Both the position numbers and the translations under genes were made by a program. Below the pieces are notes generated by a model. That model ran no database searches, was not told the origin of the DNA, and saw only the letters and a program-made list of their open reading frames with translations. Positions 1-8,176 of a stretch of 34,036 bases of DNA are shown here, piece after piece (position 1 is the stretch's first letter; the number at the start of each line of letters is the position of its first letter). The DNA comes from an archaeon. GTDB taxonomy: Archaea; Thermoproteota; Nitrososphaeria; Nitrososphaerales; Gagatemarchaeaceae. The stretch lies in the NCBI GenBank assembly GCA_902812495.1, contig CADDZR010000015.1, forward strand, positions 1 to 34,036, given 5' to 3'.

Positions 1-1531
1 ATATTATCTACCTTCTTTCCTTCGACATATATACAGGGAAAGTATCCTTGTTGCTCTAGCTTACTTCTCATCTCTATGAGTGCTTTGTCTCGTCCATACC
101 ACAGGAGTGAGCAAGTAGAGAGGGTATAATCCCAAGCGCTTCAGATATTTTTTGCAATACAAGTTGTTCCCTACTTTCGTAGTTCAAAGAAAATTCCCTT
201 CTTAGCTGTGCCAAAGCTAATTCGTAGTGACCACCACCGCATACAACCCTTGGATCTTCGAGAAACTGTCTTAGCCACTTAAGGCATCCGTAAATTAGCC
301 TTTCCGCCTCTTGTAAGAAGAGCTGGTTGGGGCCTGTAAGTAAAATTTCGCATCCTCTTGGATTTGGAAAACCTTCAATAAACCACCACGATGCTACTCC
401 TATTTCTGCATGATATATTTTCCTTACGGTAACTATTTCGTCTGGCCTAATGTCAAAGATGTTCGAAATAGGATTTACACCTGCCACCTCAGCTATATGA
501 TTAAATTCTTGAGGAGAGAAGCGCGTTATAACTAAAATGCCATACCTGACAGCTGTTTTAAGGACATTCTTCTCAGCCCCCTTCTCTACCAAGACAACGT
601 TAACATTTTTTTCAAGAAGTCTCTTAAATTCTTCAACTGAGAAATTCTGTCTCCAGTTGATAAACGCTGTGTAGTCTGACGGGCTTTTAATCCTGAATTT
701 GTGGTCATAATATTGTGTGATACCTTTTGGTTTAGATTGGAACTCTCCTTTATATAAAACGAGGTTTACCTTTGCAAAAGAATTAAATAACGCATATAGG
801 TGTTTTTCACGCACAAGTGCGAGACCCTCTATGGCCCTAGAATAATAAGGGGATGACAGTAGTGCTGTTCTGATATAGACATTCTCCAACTTGTAGGAAG
901 AGCCAGCCCCGCTTGCACCAAGGTATTTTACTATGTTATATATTATTCTTGCAAAGTGTTCTTTGTAGTTTGATAAAATTGTACCTTCCAGATAACGACT
1001 TACAAGCTTCTCAATTAGCTGCTCAGGGTCTTCAACCTCAACGCTCAAACGGTTTTTATTTTTTCTAATTAGTTCATGTGCCTCTAAGCATCCCCTCAAT
1101 ATAGAACTGGAATCTATTCCCTCTTCTTGCGCATTGATCAGCTCTATTAGGATTCTAGTCGCAAGTAGGATGGATGTTGATGAACCGTCACCACAATTCT
1201 TTCCTGTGTCGATCCCTCCGCCCACGATAATCTGCGCTACGGGATCTGTAACTTTCAATCGAGCAAATATTGTATAAGCATCGCTTGTCAAGAATGAAGT
1301 TCCTTCCTCCGTAATGATTAACTTGTACATCGACCTTGGGCCGAAACATGGATAGATTATCTGATGAAGCAGCTGAGATATCGTCTTAACCTTAGTAAGG
1401 TAATCCCTCTTGCTCTCCAGAAGTGAACCAGCTGGCAGAACTAAAATCGGTTTGCCATGGAGAAATATCTTCGGTTGTGGTACCTTTTCATGAGGCAAGG
1501 GCAATCTAAGCGAATCAACATCCCTAGTCAT
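1..1531 (-). pseudogene. Divergent group II chaperonin-like (thermosome) subunit, frameshifted, runs off left edge
   Basis: The protein aligns by eye with thermosome/CCT subunits along its length. It has an N-terminal GPRSMYK (canonical GPKGMDK), TSDAYTI (canonical TNDGATI), CGDGSST (canonical GDGTT nucleotide motif), an apical region, then FVEGCKNP-like FIEGFPNP and CGGGHYE (canonical AGGGAVE). The continuous frame is 485 residues and stops at 74. In the next frame, from about 97 down to 1, the sequence continues with DKALIEMRSKLEQQGY, which matches the thermosome C-terminal pattern GLDPIDALVELR. One missing base near 91-100 restores a collinear C-terminus that goes past the window edge. The canonical HDAL segment with the catalytic Asp reads YGCL here, so ATP hydrolysis is probably lost even without the frameshift. 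Family assignment is strong. Whether the frameshift is real or a sequencing error cannot be told from here. Confidence 0.8.
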
Positions 1532-1539
1532 ATCTTGGG

Positions 1540-2369
1540 CTAGCTCAGAAAAAGCCTTTTTCTTTGCTTGGTTAGCAGGATCCCGCCAACCAGTACAGCA
1601 AATACAGCAACTGTTGTAATTACAGTTCCAACAGCGTAAAATTCAGGTGTTGGCGCAAGAGTTTGCAACCTAGCAAACAGGTAGACAGGTAGCGTACCTG
1701 TACCTGAAGAAACGAAGGCTGTTCTTATGAGTTCGCCCCAAGATATAGCAAAAGAAAACATTGCAACACCTATTAATTATATAATATCAAAGGCAAGGTT
1801 ATCTTCGTAAAAACGGCCCATTGATTTGCTCCTAGCACACGTGCAGCGTCTTCATAGACTTCCATTTCTCTGTCGAACCTTGGTAACAAGAGCAGAAGAC
1901 CGAAAGGCATCGCAAATACAACCTGAACAGGGACTACTGCCAGCATACCCTGCGAGACACCCAGCTGGCGATACACGAACGCTGTTCCTAGTCCGTATAA
2001 TACTCCTGGAATAAAGAGACCAGAGAGAATCACGTAAAAAATCAGATCTCTGCCCACGAACCGATATCTGAGACTCAACGATGCTGAAAGCGTTACAGAT
2101 GTTGTGACCAATGATACTATCGAGGCGATATAGAAAGAATTCTGCAAAGCCATCAAAAGCTGCGAATCGCTAAACAGGCCACCAATACCTTGAAAGCCAG
2201 TTTGACCAAAATACCAACGCATTGAAAACCCTGTGACTTGAAGCCCTATACTCTGGCTATCGTTAAAAGAGAGAATCATTACCAACGCAAGTGGGAAGTA
2301 TATCACAACTAAAATAAAGACAGAATAACCAAGCAGTATCTTTCTCACGTAGTCTGTCATATTAATCAC
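1540..2369 (-). pseudogene. PotC-like ABC transporter permease (spermidine/putrescine type), frameshifted
   Basis: This inner-membrane permease is broken into two frames. The upstream part (1773-2369, start GTG at 2369 or ATG at 2360) has an N-terminal membrane segment, the FPLALVMILSFND motif typical of PotC, further helices and the EAA-loop pattern YEDAARVLGANQWAVFTKITLPL, and stops right after LPLILYN. The downstream part (1540-1761) begins FSFAISWGELIRTAF, the conserved PotC segment that normally follows about seven residues after the EAA loop. Restoring one base near 1775-1782 gives LPLIL-YN-LIGVAMFSFAISW, collinear with the family. The start follows directly on the stop of the PotB-like relic. 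No ATPase or binding protein for this system is in the window. The gene is probably dead, or the sequence has an error. Confidence 0.8.
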
Positions 2370-2655
2370 CTAAAAGAGTTGTTGGATTTTGACAAGTTTG
2401 GTCAAGACGTATGCTAAAGCTGTTGTCATTATTATCACTACTACTGCTAAAGAAGCAGCTTGGATGTCCAAACAAAAACTCGAAAAAAGCTCTAAGTTGA
2501 AGTGGATAAGAAGGTTCTGGTAAGGGTAAAAACAATAGCCCGTGTTTACGGAGACGGGTTTAACAGAATGATGGTACATCCTTCACTTCTATTAAAGGCA
2601 AGAATCTCCAGACCCAAGTCGAGGAGAGTGTCAATTTTAATGAATCCGTATGCTT
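2370..2655 (-). pseudogene. Relic of PotB-like ABC permease
   Basis: Only the C-terminal end of a PotB-type permease is readable. The last 45 or so residues (NLLIHFNLELFSSF, then AASLAVVVIIM and a final hydrophobic helix ending KLVKIQQLF) match the terminal helix of PotB, and its stop at 2370 directly precedes the PotC-like start, the usual potBC order. Upstream, 2573-2652 in another frame reads IDTLLDLGLEILAFNRS then ILLNPSP, a worn version of the EAA loop with the EAA residues deleted. The rest of the gene (normally about 280 residues) is missing, because an unrelated regulator gene ends at 2725. Stops and frame changes make this a decayed gene rather than a single sequencing error. Confidence 0.55.
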
Positions 2656-2724
2656 AGCTAATCACTTCCAACAAGCTCATATCTCATATTATCAGGATAT
2701 TCAGAAAGCTTTGTGTCAAAAACA

Positions 2725-3261
2725 TCACACAGTGTACTGCTTTAACCATCTAGCAAGCATCTGTCCAGTTTCTGTAGCCCAATAAGATACAGATGGAGGT
2801 CTAGTGTAAGATATAGTCCTTCTAACTAAGCCAAGTGATTCAAGCCTTTGAAGTTTCTCTGACAAAACCTTGCTGCTAATAGGCCTCAGAAGAGAGATTA
2901 TGTCCCTCCATCTCCTCCCACCATTACTAACAAGCAACAAAATTGATTTCATCCATTTACAAGATAAAACCTCGTAGAAAGCTTTATGCTCTAAGCCTAG
3001 CAGGAAAAGATTGCGCATACTTGAGTAAAGTTCCTTGCCAGAATTGGAAATTAAATACATTCCAGATTTGTCTCTAGTAACAAGGCCTGCCTGCTTCAGG
3101 AGCCTAAGTTTCATCCTGACAATCTCTAAGGATGTGCCAAGGGAAGAGGATATCTGCCCTGGCCTCATAGAATTTTTATCAAGGAGCATTAGAATACCTG
3201 CACTCCATCTGCAAAGAGGGAATGTAAGCTGTTTATCCAATAGAATTGTTCTACTGAGCAT
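2725..3261 (-). CDS. Tandem winged-helix transcriptional regulator, HxlR type
   Basis: 178 residues with two winged-helix domains. The second (about residues 98-175) is a clear HxlR domain: KWMKSILLLVSNGGRRWRDI, then ISSKVLSEKLQRLESLGLV as recognition helix, and a wing with RRTISYTRPPSVSYWATETG. The first (about 18-80) has the same plan in weaker form, CRWSAGILMLLDKN with IRMK-like helix and LLKQAGLVTRDKSGMY wing. HxlR proteins normally carry one such domain of about 110 residues, so this is a duplicated form. It faces the protoglobin gene across about 100 nt and may control it; that link is inference. A TATA-like box lies 21-31 nt before the ATG. Confidence 0.8.
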   Translation of the reverse strand: MLSRTILLDKQLTFPLCRWSAGILMLLDKNSMRPGQISSSLGTSLEIVRMKLRLLKQAGLVTRDKSGMYLISNSGKELYSSMRNLFLLGLEHKAFYEVLSCKWMKSILLLVSNGGRRWRDIISLLRPISSKVLSEKLQRLESLGLVRRTISYTRPPSVSYWATETGQMLARWLKQYTV

Positions 3262-3281
3262 ACGTATTGAGCAAGCTATCC

Positions 3282-3292
3282 TTTATTAAATA
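3282..3292 (-). promoter_or_regulatory. TATA-like box of the HxlR-type gene
   Basis: Minus strand TATTTAATAAA, 21-31 nt upstream of the ATG at 3261. The spacing predicts a leaderless or nearly leaderless transcript. Confidence 0.5.
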
Positions 3293-3356
3293 TTTTGTGG
3301 AAATTTTTGGTAACTTGGTAACATAGATCTTATCAGATGTTTAAGCTTGCAACTGA

Positions 3357-3944
3357 ATGATAGATATGTACAAGAGAGAGATAGCAGGCTATGATTATGA
3401 AAGGGTAGGAAAAGCACCTGTATCCCTTGAGGAGTTTGAGGAATTAAAGAAAACAGTCATGCTTACTGAGGAAGATATGAAGTATTTGAAGAAGGCAGGG
3501 GAAGCACTTAAAAGTCAGGTCGATGAGATACTTAACCTCTGGTATGGATGGGTTGGTTCGAATCCACATCTAATATATTACTTTGCTGATAAGAAAACTA
3601 AAGAACCAATCCAAGAGTATCTTTCAAGGGTAAGAGATAGGTTTGGGCAGTGGATACTTGATACATGCTTTAGAGACTATGACCAAAAGTGGCTAAACTA
3701 CGCATATGAGGTTGGCTTAAGGCACAACAAAAAGAAAAACAAGACAGACAACGTTAATTCTGTAAATATTATACCTCTTAGATGGTTGATTTGTTTCATC
3801 TATCCTATCACATCAACGATAAAACCTTTTCTAGAGAAGGGCGGGTTGAAGGGGGAGGATCTAGAGAGGGCATATAACGCGTGGTTCAAGTCAATCGTAT
3901 TGCAAGTTGCAATATGGTCTAAACCGTACTCCGGCGATTGGTAA
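3357..3944 (+). CDS. Protoglobin
   Basis: 195 residues, the usual protoglobin length. IAGYDYERVG near the N-terminus matches the protoglobin start (IPGYxYG), and the proximal heme ligand sits in YEVGLRHN (His123), as in the Methanosarcina protoglobin pattern EIGLRHT. The C-terminal LQVAIWSKPY is also typical. Protoglobins are cytosolic single-domain heme proteins that bind O2, CO and NO; their in vivo role is unsettled (gas sensing, NO detoxification). There is no fused output domain. Two starts are possible, 3357 and 3366. The second (MYKREIAGY) sits 26 nt behind a TTTAAG box at 3340-3345 and may be the real one. A Lys/Asn-rich insert (KKKNKTDNVNS) follows the proximal His. Confidence 0.88.
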   Translation: MIDMYKREIAGYDYERVGKAPVSLEEFEELKKTVMLTEEDMKYLKKAGEALKSQVDEILNLWYGWVGSNPHLIYYFADKKTKEPIQEYLSRVRDRFGQWILDTCFRDYDQKWLNYAYEVGLRHNKKKNKTDNVNSVNIIPLRWLICFIYPITSTIKPFLEKGGLKGEDLERAYNAWFKSIVLQVAIWSKPYSGDW

Positions 3945-3970
3945 AGCAATGGCTTTCTCAATAAGAGACG

Positions 3971-4183
3971 TTATCTCTTTGCTTTCTGGAGGATCGATAT
4001 AAGTTCGTCAAGATGGGATAAAGGTAAGGTAACACCTTTCCTTGTTGGCCCGCTGTATCTCTCCCCGCTTACAAATATCCTTATGTCTACAAGTTCCTCA
4101 CCTGTCCTCCCTGGAAAGGAATTCACCACAAGCTTTGTAGCCCTGCCAATCTGTATTGAGCCTATCTCCTTTCTACCTTCCAA
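3971..4183 (-). CDS. PC4/p15-like single-stranded DNA-binding protein
   Basis: 70 residues matching the PC4/Sub1 (transcriptional coactivator p15) C-terminal fold: a first strand pair (EIGSIQIG, TKLVVNSF), then ELVDIRIF and GPTRKGVTLPLSHLDELISIL, corresponding to the family pattern VDIRxxY...PTxKGIxL followed by a helix. Archaeal PC4-like proteins bind melted DNA and act around transcription or repair. The start is TTG at 4183, with a purine-rich GGGGAGGGG stretch 2-3 nt upstream as a ribosome binding site. The gene lies 34 nt behind the small gene ending at 4218 on the same strand, so the two are probably one operon. Confidence 0.82.
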   Translation of the reverse strand: MEGRKEIGSIQIGRATKLVVNSFPGRTGEELVDIRIFVSGERYSGPTRKGVTLPLSHLDELISILQKAKR

Positions 4184-4217
4184 GTCCCCTCCCCATTAGC
4201 CAGCACTAGCTCTGTAA

Positions 4218-4460
4218 TCAACCTTTTTCATTGTCTATCGCACAGAGGATTGAGCTTTTGTTCCCTTTCACATCATTCTCTTCAACCACTCTAGATTTGG
4301 TGCTAAAGTCACAGCTGTCGCCTATAGCATCCAAGAGCTTTAACAGTTCAAGCCTACCAAGAGTTCTATAGCTGAAAATCCTCTTCATCATGACATAACT
4401 TATTGCTGCGGAGAGCTTCGAAGCGTATTCTGCAATGAACTTCTTCTTGCCTATTTCCAT
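4218..4460 (-). CDS. Small hypothetical protein, operon with PC4-like gene
   Basis: 80 residues that I do not recognise. The N-terminal half is basic and helical (KKKFIAEYASKLSAAISYVMMKRIF, with RLELLKLLDAIGD after it). The C-terminal half is polar with two Cys and ends NEKG. It lacks clear membrane helices or a signal peptide. Support for it being real: a TATA-like box 23-30 nt before its ATG and tight linkage (34 nt) to the PC4-like gene downstream on the same strand. Function unknown. Confidence 0.5.
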   Translation of the reverse strand: MEIGKKKFIAEYASKLSAAISYVMMKRIFSYRTLGRLELLKLLDAIGDSCDFSTKSRVVEENDVKGNKSSILCAIDNEKG

Positions 4461-4482
4461 CTTGAGTGTGAACGTAATGCTT

Positions 4483-4490
4483 CTTTTAAG
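4483..4490 (-). promoter_or_regulatory. TATA-like box of the small gene / PC4 operon
   Basis: Minus strand CTTAAAAG, 23-30 nt upstream of the ATG at 4460, consistent with leaderless transcription of the two-gene unit. Confidence 0.4.
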
Positions 4491-4570
4491 CCTTGAACTC
4501 GAGGAAGAGATCTAATTCACTATGTACTTTAAAAAGCAAAACGACCAAATTATTCAATTACATTAAGATG

Positions 4571-5449
4571 CTAGATAATCTTTCCCAATTCCCTCAGAGC
4601 GAGTACCTGCTTTTCCGTGGGTATCATGCCATTGTGGTTTGGTACAACAAGTAGGTAGCTGACGCCAAGTGAATCCAGTTCCTCAATTAGCTCTTTATTT
4701 CCTTCCATGTCGGAAGAGAATGCAAGCCTCCTCTCGCCTCTTGGGCCCTGATATTCCTGCTTCTCGCTCTCAAGGTTAATACCAATCCTGACACATATCT
4801 TTTTCTTTTCCGAACCAGCTATTGACCTGAAGCTCTCTACCATTTTCTTGAACTGGTCCATTGGGTAAGCATTTGGGTGCCATGCATCTCCAAGCCTAAC
4901 AGCCCTTTTCATTGCAGCTGGACTAACACCTCCAACCCATATCTCAAGATTCGAGAGTGGCTTTGGCTCAAATACTGCATCACTGTAATGTTGCTCAATG
5001 TACTTACCTTGAAAAGAATTGTCGCCCCTCCAAAGTGCCCTTAGCAATCTTATGCTGTCATCAAGTATTCTTCCTCTTCTATGAAAGTCTGCGGCAAGGT
5101 ACTCGAACTCCCTCTCATTCCAGCCTGCAGCAACCGCAAGCATTAGCCTCCCCCTACTCAAAACATCCACTGTAGCAAGCTGTTTTGCGGCAACGATGGG
5201 GTTTCTCATCGCTAAAATAAGGGAAGATATGCCAAGCTTCACATTTTTTGTAATCCCAGCGAGATATGAAAGAGATGTTATGGTTTCAAAAATTTTTTCA
5301 TAAGGTGTTCCACTTTGCCCTTGCATCAGTATATGGTCAGTAACCCATATGGAATCGTATCCAAGCTTCTCTGCTTCGAGAGATATTTCTTCAAGTGCTT
5401 CTGCCGTTGCTGATTGGCCATAATTTGGAATACAAACACCATACTTCAT
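4571..5449 (-). CDS. LLM-class (luciferase-like) flavin/F420-dependent oxidoreductase
   Basis: 292 residues of the bacterial-luciferase-like TIM-barrel family. Visible hallmarks: KYGVCIPNYG start, AEKLGYDSIWVTDHI, the barrel strand KLGISSLILAMRNPIVAAKQLATVDVLSRGRL, AVAAGWNEREFEYL, and FEPKPLSNLEIWVGG with GDAWHPN. These patterns are typical of archaeal and actinobacterial F420-dependent members, which transfer hydride to alcohols, methylene-H4MPT-like cofactors or other substrates; substrate and cofactor cannot be fixed from sequence. It is cytosolic and stands alone, divergent from the acyl-CoA dehydrogenase gene. Confidence 0.85.
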   Translation of the reverse strand: MKYGVCIPNYGQSATAEALEEISLEAEKLGYDSIWVTDHILMQGQSGTPYEKIFETITSLSYLAGITKNVKLGISSLILAMRNPIVAAKQLATVDVLSRGRLMLAVAAGWNEREFEYLAADFHRRGRILDDSIRLLRALWRGDNSFQGKYIEQHYSDAVFEPKPLSNLEIWVGGVSPAAMKRAVRLGDAWHPNAYPMDQFKKMVESFRSIAGSEKKKICVRIGINLESEKQEYQGPRGERRLAFSSDMEGNKELIEELDSLGVSYLLVVPNHNGMIPTEKQVLALRELGKII

Positions 5450-5571
5450 GTTTGACGCTACGATTCAAGTGGTTAAGTAATTTTTGATACAAGATTGCTG
5501 TCCTTTACAACATGTATGCGCCTTGCGCTATTCATTAAGTATAGAATAATACTACAGCTATCAAGTATCAA

Positions 5572-5579
5572 TTTAAATA
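5572..5579 (+). promoter_or_regulatory. TATA-like box of the acyl-CoA dehydrogenase gene
   Basis: TTTAAATA ends 24 nt before the ATG at 5604, the spacing of a leaderless archaeal promoter. Confidence 0.55.
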
Positions 5580-5603
5580 GAACCTTAAAGCTTTCAACAA
5601 ACA

Positions 5604-7223
5604 ATGGAGGATTCTAGCGATTACAGCTTCCTCTCGTCAGCGTATGGGAAGAATCATTTTCTAATAGACTGGACCCTTCGTTCTTTGTTAAAGTTTTATC
5701 GGATTGAACAAAACTTTGAGGAGCTTGGAAGTTATGCAGGAGGAGAATTGTATGAACTTGGAGATTATATTGACAAGGTTGCACATCCCAAACACATAAT
5801 GTGGAGTGTAGATGGGAGGAGGGTAGATAGAGTTTGGCTTCACCCCAAAGAAGCTGATTCACTTGCAAAGCTCATTAGGACATTTCACATCAACATACTC
5901 CCTTATGAAGAGGATGGATGGTTCAAGCACTTTGCTTCAATATATCTCATAGCAGACCCAGGGATTGCATGTATAATAACTGTCACAAACCAAACAGCAT
6001 TCACACTCTACAAGTATGGAGATAAAGAACAGAGGAAAATTGCAGAAAACTTGATGGGTAAGAAAGAACCACTGATGTTTGGTGCAACTTGGTTCACAGA
6101 GGTACATGGAGGTAGCGACCTTGGCTCGAACAAAACAGAGGCAACAAGGTATGGGAAGCTTTGGAAGTTAAACGGAGAAAAATACTTTGCAAGCAATGCA
6201 GGACTTGCAGATTATGCCCTTGTGACAGCTAGACCAAAGGAAGCACCAAGAGGAGCAAAGGGGTTGGGTCTTTTCTTACTTCCAAGGTACAACTCAAACG
6301 GGGAGCTAAACTTTAGTGTTTTGAGGTTAAAAGAGAAGAGTGCTACTGTTGCTGTACCAACAGGAGAGATTGAGTTGAATGATTCTGAAGCTTCTGCGAT
6401 AGGAGATATTGGGAAAGGAATATATTACACAATGGAAAGCTTGATGGTTTCACGTCTTGCAAACTCTTTTGGTGCAGTCGGAATAGCTAAGAAGGCTTTC
6501 TTTGAGTCTATGTTTTACGCTTCTAAGAGGGAAGCCTTTGGTAGAAAAATTGTTGAGCATCCTCTTGTAAGAAGGGACCTACTAGATATGGATGTGTCTA
6601 TAGCAGGCTCGCTAGCCCTTTCATTCAAGGCTGTAGAGCACTTTCAAACATGCTGGAGGGAAAGCTTTCCATATACAGAAAAGTACAACTATTCTAGGCT
6701 TTTAACACATGTAGCAAAGAATATTACTGCTGAGACAGCATTTAATGTAACGAGAACGGCAATGGAGCTCCATGGAGGAGTAGGATTTCTAAGGGAGTAT
6801 CCTGTTGAGAGGCTTCATAGGGAGGCCTTGATAACACCAATCTGGGAAGGAACAAGCAACATACAAGCTCTCGATATGCTAGAGGTAATTCTGAAGAAAG
6901 AAGCACACTTTCTCTTGATTGAGGAGCTTGAGTCTATGACAAAATTAGCTGGCAACAAGGCAAAAGAAGCTGTGTCTTCAGTAGAGGAGGAAATATTGAA
7001 ACTAAAGAAAGTGAACCACGAAAAGGCACAGTTCTATTCAAAAGAACTTCTTAACAAGCTAGGCCACCTGCTAGCTGCTTTAACACTTATCTCTATTGGT
7101 GCGAGGGAAGGGAATAAAAGGCTTCAAAGAGTTGGGGAGTTATACTTTGTTCGTTTTGTAGAGCTGAAAAGCTACCCTGAAGATGTTATCGAGGAGTTAG
7201 AGGAATTGCTTTATGCAGGCTAG
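5604..7223 (+). CDS. AidB-like acyl-CoA dehydrogenase
   Basis: 539 residues, the length of the AidB-type branch rather than the usual 380-residue acyl-CoA dehydrogenases. Order: N-terminal helical domain, middle beta domain with ATWFTEVHGGSDLGSN (FAD/substrate motif), and C-terminal helical domain with REAFGRKIVEHPLVRRDL, ELHGGVGFLREYPVERLHREA and TPIWEGTSNIQALDML (the conserved IWEGTS motif near the active site). A long helical C-terminal tail of about 100 residues follows. AidB-like flavoproteins are common in archaea. Real substrates are uncertain: some oxidise acyl-CoA, while E. coli AidB is linked to alkylation damage. The two acyl-CoA ligases at the right end make fatty or organic acid metabolism plausible. 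Confidence 0.88.
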   Translation: MEDSSDYSFLSSAYGKNHFLIDWTLRSLLKFYRIEQNFEELGSYAGGELYELGDYIDKVAHPKHIMWSVDGRRVDRVWLHPKEADSLAKLIRTFHINILPYEEDGWFKHFASIYLIADPGIACIITVTNQTAFTLYKYGDKEQRKIAENLMGKKEPLMFGATWFTEVHGGSDLGSNKTEATRYGKLWKLNGEKYFASNAGLADYALVTARPKEAPRGAKGLGLFLLPRYNSNGELNFSVLRLKEKSATVAVPTGEIELNDSEASAIGDIGKGIYYTMESLMVSRLANSFGAVGIAKKAFFESMFYASKREAFGRKIVEHPLVRRDLLDMDVSIAGSLALSFKAVEHFQTCWRESFPYTEKYNYSRLLTHVAKNITAETAFNVTRTAMELHGGVGFLREYPVERLHREALITPIWEGTSNIQALDMLEVILKKEAHFLLIEELESMTKLAGNKAKEAVSSVEEEILKLKKVNHEKAQFYSKELLNKLGHLLAALTLISIGAREGNKRLQRVGELYFVRFVELKSYPEDVIEELEELLYAG

Positions 7224-7516
7224 CATCTTTAACTAGAGTGTGAGGCTAATGTTTCTGCGAGCTTACGCTCCTTGCATCCACATCGAATATTTCATCTCTT
7301 AGAAGCAAAGAGTGTACCATCATCGCACCAAGCCTCTCTCCACGGAGAGAGCTTACATTTAACGTCCTTTAGCTCTCTTGCAATATTATGGGATTTATAA
7401 CAAATATTTTTGGTAAGTGTGCATGCAGTTTATCTTAACCAAAAAGCGGGTAGGCTAGGCTTTCTTCCGTAAATTCTAAGCCTTTGACTGTTTCTTACAA
7501 TTTCCAGATTTCTACT
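7224..7516. other. Intergenic region with stem-loop and possible relic
   Basis: About 290 nt between convergent genes. It holds a near-perfect palindrome (7330-7354: AAG, C bulge, CTCTCTCC, 2 nt, GGAGAGAG, CTT) and, on the minus strand, a TATA-like GTTATAAATCC at 7391-7401. A short minus-strand reading frame (about 7244-7365) reads LNVSSLRGERLGAMMVHSLLLRDEIF and then DVDARSVSSQKH before a stop. It could be the end of a decayed gene or a small RNA unit. No family recognised. Confidence 0.3.
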
Positions 7517-8170
7517 TCAGGTGTTTGAGATGTATTCTATTACTATAGTGTGCCCTGTACCGTATGGATATGTTTCTCCTCCCCAATATGGGTCGCTGTC
7601 CCTTGCAGAGGAATAACATGGAGAATCCTCTGATATAGAATTAGTAGAGTTGCAGTAATCGAGTGAATTTAGGTTTAGAGAAAGGTAGCTACCCTGGTCT
7701 ATTTTCTTTCCGTCTACGAGAACAACTATAGTGTGTGTCCTATCTACCCTGAACCCAAAAAGGTCAGTCGCATTAAATACAACGGGTCTTATCTGGCCGT
7801 TGATTGTTATGTTTCCGTACGTGGCTTTCCATACAGCAAAGAAATCACCCAGTGTATAATTTCTTTTGTCGTTTGCCTCTATGTGTATTATGCCTGATGA
7901 ATCATGCGTGTGTATGGGTTCAATACATTCAGCACCGTTGATGCTCTTTATTCCTATGTAAGCTGGGATCGTCACAGGCTTCCCATTAACCCTAATCTGA
8001 AGCCATGGGTGGACATGTATTACCAGTGTACCCTTTGTGCAAGGGAAAGGAAACTCGCCTTGAGTGCTCCTCGAGGAAAGATACAAAAGAGAGGCAACAG
8101 CAAGAGCTGTGAGGATAATAAGAATAATCAAGAGCCAGTGCCCTCCGACCCTCTTCTTCCTTCTTTTCAT
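7517..8170 (-). CDS. Conserved membrane-anchored exported protein with His-rich motifs
   Basis: 217 residues: a basic N-terminus (KRRKKR), one membrane segment at about 13-31, then an extracytoplasmic beta-rich domain. It carries VIHVHPWLQIRVNGKPVTIPAYIGI and ECIEPIHTHDSSGIIHIEAN, then YTLGDFFAVW, a pattern I know from uncharacterised exported proteins of aerobic archaea and bacteria (HxHxxLxIxxNG...IPxxIG...LHTHDxSGIIHIE). The clustered His residues could bind metal, but that is inference. It is the last gene of the cytochrome b operon, 6 nt after the small membrane protein, so it may be an extra subunit or assembly factor of that complex. Confidence 0.7.
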   Translation of the reverse strand: MKRRKKRVGGHWLLIILIILTALAVASLLYLSSRSTQGEFPFPCTKGTLVIHVHPWLQIRVNGKPVTIPAYIGIKSINGAECIEPIHTHDSSGIIHIEANDKRNYTLGDFFAVWKATYGNITINGQIRPVVFNATDLFGFRVDRTHTIVVLVDGKKIDQGSYLSLNLNSLDYCNSTNSISEDSPCYSSARDSDPYWGGETYPYGTGHTIVIEYISNT

Positions 8171-8176
8171 AGTTCC

